The notes under the pieces: model-generated | Databases searched by the model: none | Told to the model about the DNA's origin: nothing | Seen by the model: only the letters and a program-made list of their open reading frames with translations | Part shown: in pieces, positions 8,006 to 18,227 of the stretch | Position numbering within the stretch: position 1 is the first letter of the stretch | Layout: each line of letters begins with the position of its first letter | Translations under genes and position numbers: made by a program | From: Armatimonadota bacterium | GTDB taxonomy: Bacteria > Armatimonadota > Fimbriimonadia > Fimbriimonadales > Fimbriimonadaceae | Length of the DNA: 35,525 nucleotides | Reading direction: 5' to 3' | NCBI GenBank assembly: GCA_029781035.1 | Contig: JAKOXK010000072.1 | Span: 1 to 35,525, forward strand

Positions 8006-8533
8006 CGCGGGAGCTGATCGGCGGCCCGCCTTCCACATTTCGTGCAAGAGAACAGCTTGGCCACCGTGGTAGGAGTCGTGATGGACGACATGGGCGACGA
8101 CCCACCTCAGTGTGGCCACGAACTCCTTTCGTTCCGTTCGGTGCATAGGTTCGATGTGCCGGATCGCTTCCCAAGTCCGAGCCCTTAGTGTGTCCTGCAA
8201 GTCGTAGTACCAAGTCAAGGGCTGTTCCGGTGGTTTGGGCCATCGTCCACCGTACTGGTGGATCTCGTCTGACATCAGGAGAGCCGTCTCTTTGGGGTTC
8301 GGGCGTTTCCGGGCGACGAAAGTTTCGAGCCAATAGACCTCGCACTCAACCATGTGGAGGATCAAGGCACCGATGCTGTGCGACCCAGGCCACGGTTGCC
8401 ATTCGACAGCTTCGATCTTGGGCTGACCCAGGTTGTCACGCCATTGACGAGTGCTCTCCTGGAGCGCCGCAAGGAGAAGACCCGTCTGCTCGGGAAACCC
8501 GGCCACCGGTTCGATATCCAGGAACCTCTGCAT
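7994..8533 (-). CDS. DinB family protein (putative metal-dependent hydrolase/transferase)
   Basis: A 179-residue DinB/YfiT-like four-helix bundle. The expected metal ligands are visible: a His in the first conserved helix (SIGALILHMVECEVYWLE, near residue 60) and the paired-His pattern AHVVHHDSYHGGQAVLL near residues 147-155. DinB-family proteins include thiol (bacillithiol/mycothiol) transferases and damage-inducible proteins; which applies here cannot be told. ATG 8533 has no clear Shine-Dalgarno, but TAGCAT ends six bases upstream, within a 12-mer identical to that before the MOSC gene. It converges on the GNAT gene. Confidence 0.87.
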   Translation of the reverse strand: MQRFLDIEPVAGFPEQTGLLLAALQESTRQWRDNLGQPKIEAVEWQPWPGSHSIGALILHMVECEVYWLETFVARKRPNPKETALLMSDEIHQYGGRWPKPPEQPLTWYYDLQDTLRARTWEAIRHIEPMHRTERKEFVATLRWVVAHVVHHDSYHGGQAVLLHEMWKAGRRSAPASEA

Positions 8534-8539
8534 CGACCG

Positions 8540-8545
8540 ATGCTA
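8540..8545 (-). promoter_or_regulatory. Putative -10 element of a leaderless DinB transcript
   Basis: Minus-strand TAGCAT, six bases before ATG 8533. The surrounding CTGGTAGCATCG (8538-8549) is the exact repeat of the sequence before the MOSC start, with the same spacing to the start codon. Confidence 0.45.
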
Positions 8546-8780
8546 CCAGGCCTGACCAAACTGGTAACCCACGGGCGCGTCCAGTCTTCGACTGGCCATT
8601 CACTGTGGCAACTGTCGTGGGCCAGGCTCCTGCGATGGGTTCCGCCATCCTTAGGAGCGTCTCGTGCCACAGAGAGGTCCTAGACTCTGACTTTGTCGTT
8701 CTGGGCGACTGCGATCGTTGAGGCCCTGGCCCATTCGGACGGAGTCAACCGGTTGGGGGTCCGGTATTCTGAACTCATTC

Positions 8781-9932
8781 ATGAAGCTCCACGAGTACCA
8801 GTCCAAAGAACTCCTTGAGAAGTTCGGCGTTGCCGTTCCCCGCGGAAAAGTGGCTACCGACGGAGCCACCGCCAAGGAGATAGCCAAAGAGTTCGGCGGC
8901 AGATGCGTCGTGAAAGCTCAGGTGCTGATGGGTGGCCGGGGAAAGGCTGGCGGCGTCAAGCTATTTGAAAACGCAGACAAAGCTGGCCAGTTCGCGGGAG
9001 AACTCATAGGCAAGCGGCTTGTGTCGATCCAGAACCCGCAGGGCATGATCGTGGAGAAAGTCCTCGTGGGCGAATTGATCGACATTGCCGAGGAGTATTA
9101 CCTTTCGGTGCTCTTGGACCGTGCCGAGCAGAAGCTCGTTGTCATGCTGAGCAAGGAAGGCGGCATGGAGATCGAAGAAGTGGCGAGGACCAAGCCCGAA
9201 GCAATCGTTCGACTTCACGTCGATCCTGCGTGGGGTTTGGCCGACTTCGAGGTGCGCCAGGCGGTCGAGGCCGCGAAGATCCCTGCTCCTGCCCAACGTC
9301 AGATGGTCGCGATGATCAAAGCGCTGGTCAAGGTCTACCTCGAGTCCGACGCTGACCTGGTCGAGATCAACCCCGTTGCGTGGACTTCTTCAGGCAAGCT
9401 GTTGGCCGCCGACGCCAAGGTCAGTATCGACGATAACGCCGTCTTCAGGCACCGTGAGTATGAAGCGACAAAGGACGACTCGGCCGAGGATCCTCTCGAG
9501 GCTGAAGCGGCCCGTAGAGGCATCGCGTACGTGAAGCTTGACGGCGACATCGGCATCATTGGAAACGGCGCCGGGCTCGTCATGTGTTCAATGGACGAAG
9601 TGAAGGCGGCAGGGGGAAGTCCCGCCAATTTCCTTGATGTGGGCGGTGGTGCTCAGGCCGAACGGGTGAAGTCCTGCGTCGAGCTGGTGCTAATGGACAA
9701 AGGCATCAAGGGTCTCTTGATCAACATCTTTGGGGGCATCACCCGAGGCGACGAGGTGGCCAAGGGAATCCTGGAAGCGTTCTCCACTCTCGAAGTCGGC
9801 GTGCCCCTTGTCGCACGGGTCGAGGGCACAGGTGCCGCCGAGGCATTGAAAATGCTCGAGGGCACTCAGATCGTTGGCGCAGCCACGATGCAAGAGGCGG
9901 CCAAGAAGATCGTCGCCCTGGCTTACGCCTGA
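8781..9932 (+). CDS. sucC: Succinyl-CoA ligase (ADP-forming) subunit beta
   Basis: The beta subunit of succinyl-CoA synthetase, which converts succinyl-CoA plus ADP and phosphate to succinate, CoA and ATP in the TCA cycle. The 383 residues match the usual ~386. It opens with MKLHEYQSKELLEKFGV, carries an ATP-grasp domain (VVKAQVLMGGRGKAGGVK; ESDADLVEINPVAW for metal binding) and ends with the CoA-ligase domain (LDGDIGIIGNGAGLVMCSMD, NFLDVGGGA, INIFGGITRGDEVAKGI). ATG 8781 gives the canonical N-terminus; an in-frame GTG 63 bases upstream is not supported. TATTCT at 8765-8770 could be a -10 with a very short leader. The alpha subunit gene, usually next in line, is absent: a convergent gene follows and overlaps the 3' end by 10 bases. 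Confidence 0.96.
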   Translation: MKLHEYQSKELLEKFGVAVPRGKVATDGATAKEIAKEFGGRCVVKAQVLMGGRGKAGGVKLFENADKAGQFAGELIGKRLVSIQNPQGMIVEKVLVGELIDIAEEYYLSVLLDRAEQKLVVMLSKEGGMEIEEVARTKPEAIVRLHVDPAWGLADFEVRQAVEAAKIPAPAQRQMVAMIKALVKVYLESDADLVEINPVAWTSSGKLLAADAKVSIDDNAVFRHREYEATKDDSAEDPLEAEAARRGIAYVKLDGDIGIIGNGAGLVMCSMDEVKAAGGSPANFLDVGGGAQAERVKSCVELVLMDKGIKGLLINIFGGITRGDEVAKGILEAFSTLEVGVPLVARVEGTGAAEALKMLEGTQIVGAATMQEAAKKIVALAYA

Positions 9933-12817
9933 GGCTTGTCAGCATTGCGGGCGGTTTGCATCTTGATGTACGGGTAGGCGCCCGCCATCATGACGATGCC
10001 GAGAAGAAAGAGAATCACGACCTTCACCACGATGTCCAGGTAGGCCAAATCGTACACGACCACCTTGACCACGGTCGCGGCAAAGATTGTCAGTGCCCAG
10101 TAACGAAAGACAGGAACCTTGCGCACGAACCCAATGGTGAGCAGGATGGCTGCGTAGACAATCCAGGACACGGACATGGAGGCGTCGAACTTGAGGCGCA
10201 AGGGCGGCAAGTCGAGAACCAACATGAGGAATCCTGCCGTCAGTCCCCAATCGACGACCGAAGCGATATGCAAGACCGGGCGACGCTGCAAACCCGATGC
10301 CAACACGACCCGGAACAGGAAGAGCGAGAAAAGAAGCGCGCCCCCCAAGACCAGCAAGTCTTGCCCTCTTGTCACCACGCGGACCGCGGGCATCACGAAA
10401 CCTAGTTCGGGCAGCTTCATGGTGGGGTAAAGGGCGAGGGCAAGAAACAAGTTGACAGCGCTCGCTCGAGCCAGTAGGGGCCATCGACGACCATGAGCGA
10501 CGCCGGCGGACACCAGACCCAATGAGAGAACCGCCACTTCCATGACGAACATGTTTTGTAGCCTGAACGGAGGCCAGACGAAAACGAGGTAGGCCAAGCG
10601 CGTGATCACCGCTCCGAGGACAGCCGCAGCCAAGCAGACAGTGTGCTCCAGGTACACGCGCTTCCGAAGGGAGACCGACGCGGCAGCCACGATCACGCAG
10701 CCGGCCAACAAGACGTCTGCTCTGAGTTCGCTCGCTCGAATCCAAAGCTTGCCTGCGAATTCAGGATCGAGCAGGAACGAAAACGCCGCCGCCGGGGCCA
10801 GAACGGTCGTCGCTGAGACGGCTGCCAGGCTGGTGGATTTCCTGACGATCGATACGCCTCCCACGGCGGCCGAGGCGAGGGCCATTGAGGCGACGCCAGC
10901 AGAGATACCGTCGAACCCGTACTGGACCAGAAAGATCCATAGCAGCCGGGCCAGGGCCGCCCACAGTACCGATGCGGTCAGCCACCAAACGGTTTCCACA
11001 TCATCGGGCCATGTGAAGGATTGCGCCCTAGCAATCAGCACTCCGCCCGCCATGAACGCCAGGAGGTAGCTCGTCTCGGTGGACACGGGCTTCGCGTCGT
11101 GGACCGCAATGGAGAGTCCCATGACAGTCGAACCCAAGAGGGAAACCAGAACCGCAGTCAGCCCGAGGTTCCTCCAGCGCCGATGCCCGGCCAGCATCGC
11201 CGTTGCGACGCCGAAGATCATGACCGCCCAACAAAACGGCAAGGCTCCGAGAAGCCCTCTGGCTGGCAACACGAGATATGCCGCTCGGATCATCAGCATC
11301 AAGATGGTCAAGGCGGCCGGGATCGACCACGCTTCCTCTTTGGAGGACGGTGCCGATAGGGCACCAACACAGGCGACGGCGATGGCCAGTAAGCCCAAGA
11401 TGCCCAGATGCAGGCCGAGCTCGACCTGCGTGTTACTCAGCGACCAGAAGAGGTACGCCACGAATCCAAGGCAGACTTCAATGATGGAGAGCGCGGCGAG
11501 CGCCGTCGACCGCGATTGTCGGACTATGAGCGACAGGACGACGGACGCCACCGCGTACGTGACGGTCGCAGGCAGAACGGAAAGGCCCGCAGGGCAGACC
11601 ACGATGCAGGCGCCTATCGCTGCTTGGGCCAGGTTCGACTTGACTTCGGATGCAAGCCACAGTCGAGAACTCAGCCAAACCGCTCCGCAGAACAGAAATA
11701 TGGCCGCTGCACACCATCCCGGTTCCAGGATCCGACCACCCGCCAGCCACGGCATGGCCAGCGGTGTTGCCGCCAGCACAAGAACGAGGGTGGCCAGGGC
11801 GCCGGTTTTGGGCACCTTTTCCTGGATCGCTTGCAGGGTGGCGTGTCCGCCGACGAGCGCGTAGGTCCAGAAGAGCGCGAGGATGGGAAGGGCTTGCGCT
11901 GGGGCCGCAACCGGAGCCCAAAGCAGTGCCGGCAACGTGGCGACCGTGACCGTGCTCCAGACGAAGGCTCCCTCCCGGGCCCACTGCTTACGTGAGATCA
12001 GTAACCAAGCAGGAAACGCAGCCAAACCGATCAGACCGACATGCGCGACGCCTGAGGAATCGCGCCAAGCCATAAAGGCCGCAGCCAGCGAACCCACGAG
12101 GCCAAGGAACAAGAAGGGCTTCGATGAGCGCCACCCCGAAAAGATGTGGCTACCCAAGCTGATCACAAAGAAGGCGAGGACCAGGGCGGCGCCCGAAATG
12201 ATCTCTTTGTAAGCATACGCACCGGCAAAGCTGAGATAGAAGCCTGAGAGCCCCACCCCGACGAGTATCTGGCCGAAACTGTCCTTTTCATTGACCTTCC
12301 AAACGCCAATCCCGACAAACGCGGTACAAAGCACCAATTCACCGGCGAACTGCGTATTCGCCGAAATCCAACCGCGGCTGATCCCGAGTGCCACGAGGAA
12401 CACGAATCCGAGGATCGTCACAACGGCACCCGCGATGGGGAGGAGACGCCGACCGATCAAGAACTCAGTGTCAACACCGAGTGAACTAGGTTCCTTCTTG
12501 GCCGCGGGCGTCTCAGTGGGGGGAGGGGCAACTTGACTCTGCTGGGGCGCCTTGGGCTCAACGGGGGGCACGACTCTCTCGACGGTTGGAGTCGACGGAG
12601 ATGTCGCGCCCATGGGTACGGGAGCGACAACGACAGGTGGCCGGTCAGGGAACCCCGCTGGAACGCTTGTTGGTTGTTCGTGTGGCGCAGCTGGCGAGCT
12701 GCCGGGAACTGCCTCGATCGCCAACTTGGCCGCGATCTGTTCGGACAGCTTCTCAAGACGCTCGACGGCCCGCTCGAGTCGCTCAATCCTCGCTTCGGTG
12801 CTCTCGTGCTCGCCCAT
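9923..12817 (-). CDS. DUF2339 domain-containing multi-pass membrane protein
   Basis: A very hydrophobic 964-residue protein. Residues 1-35 form a charged coiled coil (RIERLERAVERLEKLSEQIAAKL). Residues ~40-115 are a Pro/Ala/Val-rich linker. The rest is a long series of membrane segments, probably more than 20, starting with EFLIGRRLLPIAGAVVTILGFVFL, typical of the DUF2339 family entry point. It ends with FRYWALTIFAATVVKVVVYDLA, also characteristic. The family is a widespread inner-membrane protein of unknown function. Start ATG 12817 has GGAG at 12825-12828, seven bases away. It precedes no same-strand partner within operon distance; the next minus gene upstream (the MCP) ends 115 bases away. 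Confidence 0.85.
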   Translation of the reverse strand: MGEHESTEARIERLERAVERLEKLSEQIAAKLAIEAVPGSSPAAPHEQPTSVPAGFPDRPPVVVAPVPMGATSPSTPTVERVVPPVEPKAPQQSQVAPPPTETPAAKKEPSSLGVDTEFLIGRRLLPIAGAVVTILGFVFLVALGISRGWISANTQFAGELVLCTAFVGIGVWKVNEKDSFGQILVGVGLSGFYLSFAGAYAYKEIISGAALVLAFFVISLGSHIFSGWRSSKPFLFLGLVGSLAAAFMAWRDSSGVAHVGLIGLAAFPAWLLISRKQWAREGAFVWSTVTVATLPALLWAPVAAPAQALPILALFWTYALVGGHATLQAIQEKVPKTGALATLVLVLAATPLAMPWLAGGRILEPGWCAAAIFLFCGAVWLSSRLWLASEVKSNLAQAAIGACIVVCPAGLSVLPATVTYAVASVVLSLIVRQSRSTALAALSIIEVCLGFVAYLFWSLSNTQVELGLHLGILGLLAIAVACVGALSAPSSKEEAWSIPAALTILMLMIRAAYLVLPARGLLGALPFCWAVMIFGVATAMLAGHRRWRNLGLTAVLVSLLGSTVMGLSIAVHDAKPVSTETSYLLAFMAGGVLIARAQSFTWPDDVETVWWLTASVLWAALARLLWIFLVQYGFDGISAGVASMALASAAVGGVSIVRKSTSLAAVSATTVLAPAAAFSFLLDPEFAGKLWIRASELRADVLLAGCVIVAAASVSLRKRVYLEHTVCLAAAVLGAVITRLAYLVFVWPPFRLQNMFVMEVAVLSLGLVSAGVAHGRRWPLLARASAVNLFLALALYPTMKLPELGFVMPAVRVVTRGQDLLVLGGALLFSLFLFRVVLASGLQRRPVLHIASVVDWGLTAGFLMLVLDLPPLRLKFDASMSVSWIVYAAILLTIGFVRKVPVFRYWALTIFAATVVKVVVYDLAYLDIVVKVVILFLLGIVMMAGAYPYIKMQTARNADKPQA

Positions 12818-12932
12818 GGAAGGGCTCCACCTAGGCCACGAGACTCCTTCCGAAATCCCTTGGCCCAGGTGCGTTTTACCTGATCGCCGTTAAGGCGACT
12901 CTTGATGTTACGCTTGCGCGATAGTTCTGGCT

Positions 12933-14906
12933 TTAGGCGGCTTTCAAGTGCGAGTGATCGGCATCCTCGGGGGCGAACCGCTGCACGAGCATTCTGAGAT
13001 CGCTGGCCATAGAACCCAGTTCGGTCGCGACGCGGCTGACTTCGGCTGCGGTCGCCGTCAGTTCCTGGGCCGCTGCGGCCGCGTTTTGGCTGATCTCCGA
13101 GACACTTTCGAGCGATGAGCCAACGGTGTGCGATTCTGCAGTCATTGTCTGTGAAGCAGCGACGCCGCTCTCGGCAAGCTCCCGCGATTGGCCCATGATG
13201 TCCACGAGGCTGCTCGCTCCACTATTGACCTCGGACAGTCGCTCGGCGACTTGGCTGGTCTTGCTGATGATCGATTGGAGTGCTGTACTCGTTTGGTGTG
13301 TCTGCTCAGTGCCGATAGCCACTTCGGAGTTGGTCGACTCCATTCCCGATACGACTTCGGCCACCGTTTCCCGAACACTGTCGATCAACTGACTGATCTC
13401 GACGGTCGCGCTGCGGGACTGCTCGGCGAGGTTTCGGACTTCCTCAGCGACCACGGCAAAGCCACGACCGTGTTCACCGGCCCGTGCGGCTTCGATGGCA
13501 GCGTTGAGCGCGAGCAGGTTCGTCTGTTCGGCGATCGTGTTGATCGTCCCCACGATCTGCCCAACCTGCTCTCCCTTGGCGTCTAGAACTCTGACCTGTT
13601 CGTTGGAGGACTTGACCTGGGCGCTGATCTTGTCGATCGCGACCACGGTAGAACGGACGGTGCTGTTCGCTGCCGCCGCGAGTTCGGCCACGCCATTGGC
13701 CAAGGTCGACGCATCGTCAAGAGCCGTCGCGGTGTCGCGCAACAACTCGTCTGCCCTTGCAGCTGATTGAGCCTGCTCGTTAGCGCCGTCAGCTACGCGG
13801 GAGACGGCTGACGTGAGTCCCAACATGGCGTGTGAAGCGTTTTGAGTCTCATACGCCAACTTCTCGCTGCCTTGGGCCACGTCTTCAGAAGAGCGTTCCG
13901 TTTCAGCGGTCGAGCGTTGAAGCATGTGACTTGTCTCTTCGAGCCGTCGGGACGAGACGATGATGTCCTGAACCATCGACTTGAGAACCGAACGTGTTCG
14001 GGTGAAGGACTGTACGGCGTCGCATGTGCATCCAATCATCCGATCGTACAAAGCCGCGATCTGACCAAACTCGTCGTTTGACCGAACCTTCAGGGTCTCA
14101 GTCGTGACTTCGACCGGAAAGTCGAAGTTCCCTTTCTCGAGTTCCCGAAGGCCCGAAGCCAGTCCTTCCAGGTCTGACATGATCTTGGCTCCGATCCTCT
14201 TGGTCATTCCGTTGAGCGACCGGCTCAGGTTGGAACCAACGAACCACGACGCCGCTGCCGATGCGATCAGGACAGGGAACAACAGGAGGATCGCCATGCC
14301 CCGTGCCCGGGCCGACAGAGCCAGCGTGGTCGATTCCATCTTCGCAGCCGACTGCGTGACAGCGTCGACGAAGGCCGTTATGGCGCGCTCGAGCTTCTCT
14401 CGGGTCGGGACGTACTTTTCGCTCACAAGCGTCATGGCTTCCTGGCTTTTGCCGAGCCGTGTCAGCTCAATCGCCTGATTCTCAAGCGGATTGCATTCCT
14501 CTGAGTCGATACGGTTTGCTTTGTCGGCCAGGGACTTGAGTTCTGCGCTGTTGGGAAAGATCCCGAGCTTCTCGACTGCCTTCTGGAAGCACGCTCCGGC
14601 CAGGTCGTCCATCTCCTTCTTGTGTTTGGAGTAGTTCTCGTCTGCCGAGTACGAATAGGCCATGACGTCGGCGTACATCCCCAGGGAAGCCCGGCTCCCG
14701 TCCTTGGCAAGAAGGACAACCTCCTGTGCGCTCTTCAACTGATGTTTGATCTGACCTTCCAATCTCAGGATCTGGAGGTACAGCAGGAGGAATGAACCCA
14801 AACCGAGCGAGATCACGACTCCAAAGGCCAATCCGATCTTTGCCCCCATTTTCAGGTCGCGCATGAACCCAAACAGCTTCCTCGGCGGGCGGCCCTCTCG
14901 TTCCAT
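12933..14906 (-). CDS. Methyl-accepting chemotaxis protein
   Basis: A transmembrane chemoreceptor that passes ligand signals to CheA/CheW. The 657 residues are, in order: a basic cytoplasmic tail, first membrane helix (~27-47), a four-helix-bundle periplasmic sensor (~50-200, rich in Lys/Glu), second membrane helix ([21 protein letters not shown], ~205-225), a HAMP-like region ([13 protein letters not shown]), and a long coiled coil with the highly conserved hairpin tip [40 protein letters not shown]. No CheR/CheB-tethering pentapeptide is seen at the C-terminus (ends HSHLKAA). No other chemotaxis genes are in the window, so it is an orphan receptor. The start may be ATG 14906 or the adjacent TTG 14909; no strong ribosome site is visible. 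Confidence 0.95.
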   Translation of the reverse strand: MEREGRPPRKLFGFMRDLKMGAKIGLAFGVVISLGLGSFLLLYLQILRLEGQIKHQLKSAQEVVLLAKDGSRASLGMYADVMAYSYSADENYSKHKKEMDDLAGACFQKAVEKLGIFPNSAELKSLADKANRIDSEECNPLENQAIELTRLGKSQEAMTLVSEKYVPTREKLERAITAFVDAVTQSAAKMESTTLALSARARGMAILLLFPVLIASAAASWFVGSNLSRSLNGMTKRIGAKIMSDLEGLASGLRELEKGNFDFPVEVTTETLKVRSNDEFGQIAALYDRMIGCTCDAVQSFTRTRSVLKSMVQDIIVSSRRLEETSHMLQRSTAETERSSEDVAQGSEKLAYETQNASHAMLGLTSAVSRVADGANEQAQSAARADELLRDTATALDDASTLANGVAELAAAANSTVRSTVVAIDKISAQVKSSNEQVRVLDAKGEQVGQIVGTINTIAEQTNLLALNAAIEAARAGEHGRGFAVVAEEVRNLAEQSRSATVEISQLIDSVRETVAEVVSGMESTNSEVAIGTEQTHQTSTALQSIISKTSQVAERLSEVNSGASSLVDIMGQSRELAESGVAASQTMTAESHTVGSSLESVSEISQNAAAAAQELTATAAEVSRVATELGSMASDLRMLVQRFAPEDADHSHLKAA

Positions 14907-15014
14907 CAAGCATTAATCATTGGAATCTATGGAGGAATCAAGAGCAAAGCAGAAGCCAGGGAATCTGTCAATTCTTCGGTTGATTCCCGGAGACTGTCCA
15001 CTGGGGCCGATGAA

Positions 15015-18000
15015 TCAAGTGAGGCGTATACGGAAGTGCCCAGCACCGACCCGGAACGACCCGTCCGCTTGCTTTCCGCCTTCGGGCTGGCCATCGACGA
15101 ACGTCACTTGACCCTTACCAACGGCCGGCGGTCTCACGATGGCTCTCGTGTTGGCCGGTACCGTGAACTCAAGGTCCACGGTCTCTCCTGACTTCTTCCA
15201 AGAAACAGAGACCTTCCCACGCGGCGTCCGGAAGGTCGCTTTGGCCCAGTCGATACCCGGACCTGGAACCGGTGCTATCGTGAACTCAGACCAGCCGGGC
15301 TTGCCGGGCCGCACCCCGCCCAGTGTCTCCATGACCCACTCTCCGACCGAGCCAAGGGCCCAATGGTTGAAGGAGTTCATGCCGGGGTCTTGGAAGCCCC
15401 GACCCTTGACATAGCCGTCCCATCTCTCCCAGATCGTTGTCGCGCCGTTCTCGATCGTGTATCCCCAACTCGGGAAATCGGTGTTGAGCAGGAGCTTGTA
15501 GGCGAGATCGTTCCGTCCTCGCTGAGTGAGCACCTCCATCATGGGAAGGGTGCTATGAAACCCAGTCGTCAAGACTCCCTTGCGACGTTCAATGGCCTCC
15601 ACCAGTTTATTGAAAGCCTGATCTTCGAGCCCGGGTGGCAAGATCCCCATGTGGAGGGCCAATGCGTATCCGGCCTGTGTGTCACCCAAAATGCTCCCGT
15701 CGTCCTTCACGAAGCGTCTGTTGAAGGCATCTTTGATCCTGGCGGCTTCATCGCGGTATCGGGCTGCGTCCTTTCCCGCTCCCACGACCTCAGCGATGTG
15801 AGCCACCATGCGGACCGACTGGTACCACATGAGGGTGGCGAAGACCTCTTTGGGCACTTCCCCGCCGGTGCTGTCCCAGCCTTGTCGAACCAGCGTGTTA
15901 CCGTTCAGCCAGTCTCCGTAGTCGTTGTGACGGTCTTTCGCCCAGACCCAGTCTGGATTCCTGCTCGCGATCCAGTCGACCCACCTTTTGGTCGAATCGA
16001 AGTGATCCGCCAGCAGGCGGACGTCGCCCGAGTTCAGATAGTCGACCCAGGCGCACACCACACCGGCGTCGCCCCAGCCGGGGACACCAGTAAACCGGTC
16101 GTTCTTGCCATAAGGGTGCGGAGAAAAGTCCGGATAACGTCCGTCATCGGCTTGAGCATCGCGGACGTCCTGCAACCACTTGGTGAAAAAGCCCTCCATG
16201 TCCATGTTGAAGCAGGCCGTTTGGCAAAAAGCCAGGATGTCTCCCATCCAGCCGAGCCTCTCGTCGCGCTGAGGACAGTCGGTTGGGACGCTCATCAAGT
16301 TGGCCCGCTGCGTCCAAAAGATGTTCGCCCAAAGCCGGTTGACCATCGGGCTCGAACACTCAAACGTCGACGATTCAGGGGAGGAAGAGCAGAAGACCTC
16401 ACCGACGAAGTCACGAGCCTCGGGTTTGCCTGCAAGCCCTTCAATCTGCACATACCGGAATCCATGGTATGTAAAGTGGGGCCGCCAGCCCCGTACCGAC
16501 CCTGTCGACGGCAAGGTGACATGATCTCGCTGCGGCGCCCCGCGCAGGTTGGCCGTATAGACCGTCCCGTCCTCGTTCAGCATTTCCGCATACTGCAAGG
16601 TGACGGTGGCACCAGGTGCGGCCCTCAAGTCAGCTTTGAGCCATCCCACCATGTTCTGCCCCATGTCGAGGACGAACACGCCCGGGCGAGGCTCGGACAC
16701 GGACACGGGCTTCAGTTCGTCCACGACCCGGATGGCTTCGTTGGGCTGGGCCACTACGGCGACTGACTGCTGCGTCGCCGCCACCCCTTTCCAGCCGTCC
16801 GCTTGAAAACCCGGTTTGTCCCAGTCGGACATTGTTTTGGACAGGTCCACGGATTCACCGTCGTAAATGTCAGAACTCCGGATTGGCCCAGCCGTCGTAG
16901 AGGACCACGTCTTGTCTGAGGGAATCGTCAGAGTCGAACCGTCCTGATAGTCGACCACAAGCTGTGACCGGAACCAGGCTCGTCGACCATAGACGGCCCT
17001 TGGAAAACCGCGCGGATCAAGGGCCTGGGCCATTCCGATCCGGCCCGCATACCACCCGTCTCCCAACAAGGCGCCCATGGCGTTCCTGCCAGACTTCAAC
17101 AAGCGGGTCACGTCATACGCCTGATATTGCACGCGCGTCGTGTAGTCGGTCCACTCGGGCGCCAAGATGTGGTCACCGACCCTCTGGCCGTTGATCGAAG
17201 CTTCATAGGCCCCGAGCGCGGTCGCGTAGAGAGTCGCGCGTTTGATCTTGTGCTCTATCGTGAACTCCTTCCTGAGTTGGGTGACGGGGAGCGAATCCAG
17301 TCCAAGGAGCCCGTGTGACGTCAAGTCACCATCCACGAGCCGGTCAGGGGACCAGCTGTGGTCCCGTAAGCCGTCGCTCGCCGTGACCTGGGCTTTCAAT
17401 GCCAAGTCGGTCGTCCCCTTGAGGATCTGGAACTCGGCGAGGGCAAAGCCGAAGTGACCAGGGTCGCGTTCAGCGAGCTTCGACACTATGAGCCGAACAT
17501 AGCGGCCGCGGGCGCCTGGCGTGGCGAACGACACCTCTCGTTCCCCCGGGTTGGTGAAATCCAAGTCTTCGCGTGTGACGACGCGGCGCGGCGCTGAGAA
17601 GCCCGGGTCGTCGGACACTTCGATACGAAAGCGAACGGGGAACAAGAACCCAGGAGTGTCGGGCTGCCAGTCAAACGGTCTCGCTGGCCATAGGGCGACC
17701 GAATCGAACTCGCGGGACGCTCCCAGATCGATCATGACCCACTTCGGTTGATCTGCCGAAGCCGCCAGTTCGGAGTGGTAGCCGTTGTCAGCTGGCCGAA
17801 TAGGTGGCACAAGCTCAGGTGTCGTGATCCAGTCCCCCTGCCAGGCCCCAGGCTGAAGGAGTCCGACGCGGAAGGTAGCCGATCTCCAATCCCCTGCCTT
17901 ACCGTCTGCTCCCCAGAGCCGCACTTTCCAGGTGCAAGCTTCACCGCTGGTGAGGGCCTGGCCTGAGTATTCGACCTGCCCTTGATCCGTGGAAGCGACT

Positions 18001-18227
18001 TTCCCTGTGTCCCACAGGGTCTTTGAGTCCGACTGCACGACCACTTGATAGGCTGTTTGCCTGGCCCCAAAGCTGCTGTCCGCACACTCCCACGAAAAAC
18101 GGGGCTTGGTCGTCTGAATGGCGAGGGGATCAACGAGGTACTCGGTGCGGAGCCGGTCAGCGTGCATAGGGGTAGCCAAGGTTAGCAGAGCCGCGAAGGC
18201 GGAGAGCATAATCACAGTTTCACTCAT
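15015..18227 (-). CDS. Secreted alpha-L-rhamnosidase (GH78) with discoidin-like insert
   Basis: Glycoside hydrolase family 78, releasing terminal alpha-L-rhamnose from plant or bacterial glycans. About 1070 residues with an N-terminal signal peptide (hydrophobic core LSAFAALLTLATP, likely cut after MHA). Then an Ig-like domain (RTEYLVDPLAI, PRFSWEC), an F5/8 C (discoidin)-like insert around residues 150-280 (WVMIDLGASREFDSVALWP ... RGRYVRLIVSKL), a beta-sandwich (YEASINGQRVGDHILAPEWTDY) and the (alpha/alpha)6 barrel. The barrel holds DCPQRDERLGWMGD near residue 655 and TTIWERWDGY near residue 933; the Glu in each matches the proposed acid and base of the family. A beta-sandwich C-terminus closes it. 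TTG 18245 and ATG 18209 are alternative starts. Confidence 0.95.
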   Translation of the reverse strand: MSETVIMLSAFAALLTLATPMHADRLRTEYLVDPLAIQTTKPRFSWECADSSFGARQTAYQVVVQSDSKTLWDTGKVASTDQGQVEYSGQALTSGEACTWKVRLWGADGKAGDWRSATFRVGLLQPGAWQGDWITTPELVPPIRPADNGYHSELAASADQPKWVMIDLGASREFDSVALWPARPFDWQPDTPGFLFPVRFRIEVSDDPGFSAPRRVVTREDLDFTNPGEREVSFATPGARGRYVRLIVSKLAERDPGHFGFALAEFQILKGTTDLALKAQVTASDGLRDHSWSPDRLVDGDLTSHGLLGLDSLPVTQLRKEFTIEHKIKRATLYATALGAYEASINGQRVGDHILAPEWTDYTTRVQYQAYDVTRLLKSGRNAMGALLGDGWYAGRIGMAQALDPRGFPRAVYGRRAWFRSQLVVDYQDGSTLTIPSDKTWSSTTAGPIRSSDIYDGESVDLSKTMSDWDKPGFQADGWKGVAATQQSVAVVAQPNEAIRVVDELKPVSVSEPRPGVFVLDMGQNMVGWLKADLRAAPGATVTLQYAEMLNEDGTVYTANLRGAPQRDHVTLPSTGSVRGWRPHFTYHGFRYVQIEGLAGKPEARDFVGEVFCSSSPESSTFECSSPMVNRLWANIFWTQRANLMSVPTDCPQRDERLGWMGDILAFCQTACFNMDMEGFFTKWLQDVRDAQADDGRYPDFSPHPYGKNDRFTGVPGWGDAGVVCAWVDYLNSGDVRLLADHFDSTKRWVDWIASRNPDWVWAKDRHNDYGDWLNGNTLVRQGWDSTGGEVPKEVFATLMWYQSVRMVAHIAEVVGAGKDAARYRDEAARIKDAFNRRFVKDDGSILGDTQAGYALALHMGILPPGLEDQAFNKLVEAIERRKGVLTTGFHSTLPMMEVLTQRGRNDLAYKLLLNTDFPSWGYTIENGATTIWERWDGYVKGRGFQDPGMNSFNHWALGSVGEWVMETLGGVRPGKPGWSEFTIAPVPGPGIDWAKATFRTPRGKVSVSWKKSGETVDLEFTVPANTRAIVRPPAVGKGQVTFVDGQPEGGKQADGSFRVGAGHFRIRLT

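Noticed and set aside
15363-16766. 467-codon plus-strand frame inside the GH78 gene
   Set aside because: The minus-strand GH78 translation has full-length family similarity; the plus frame has no family character.
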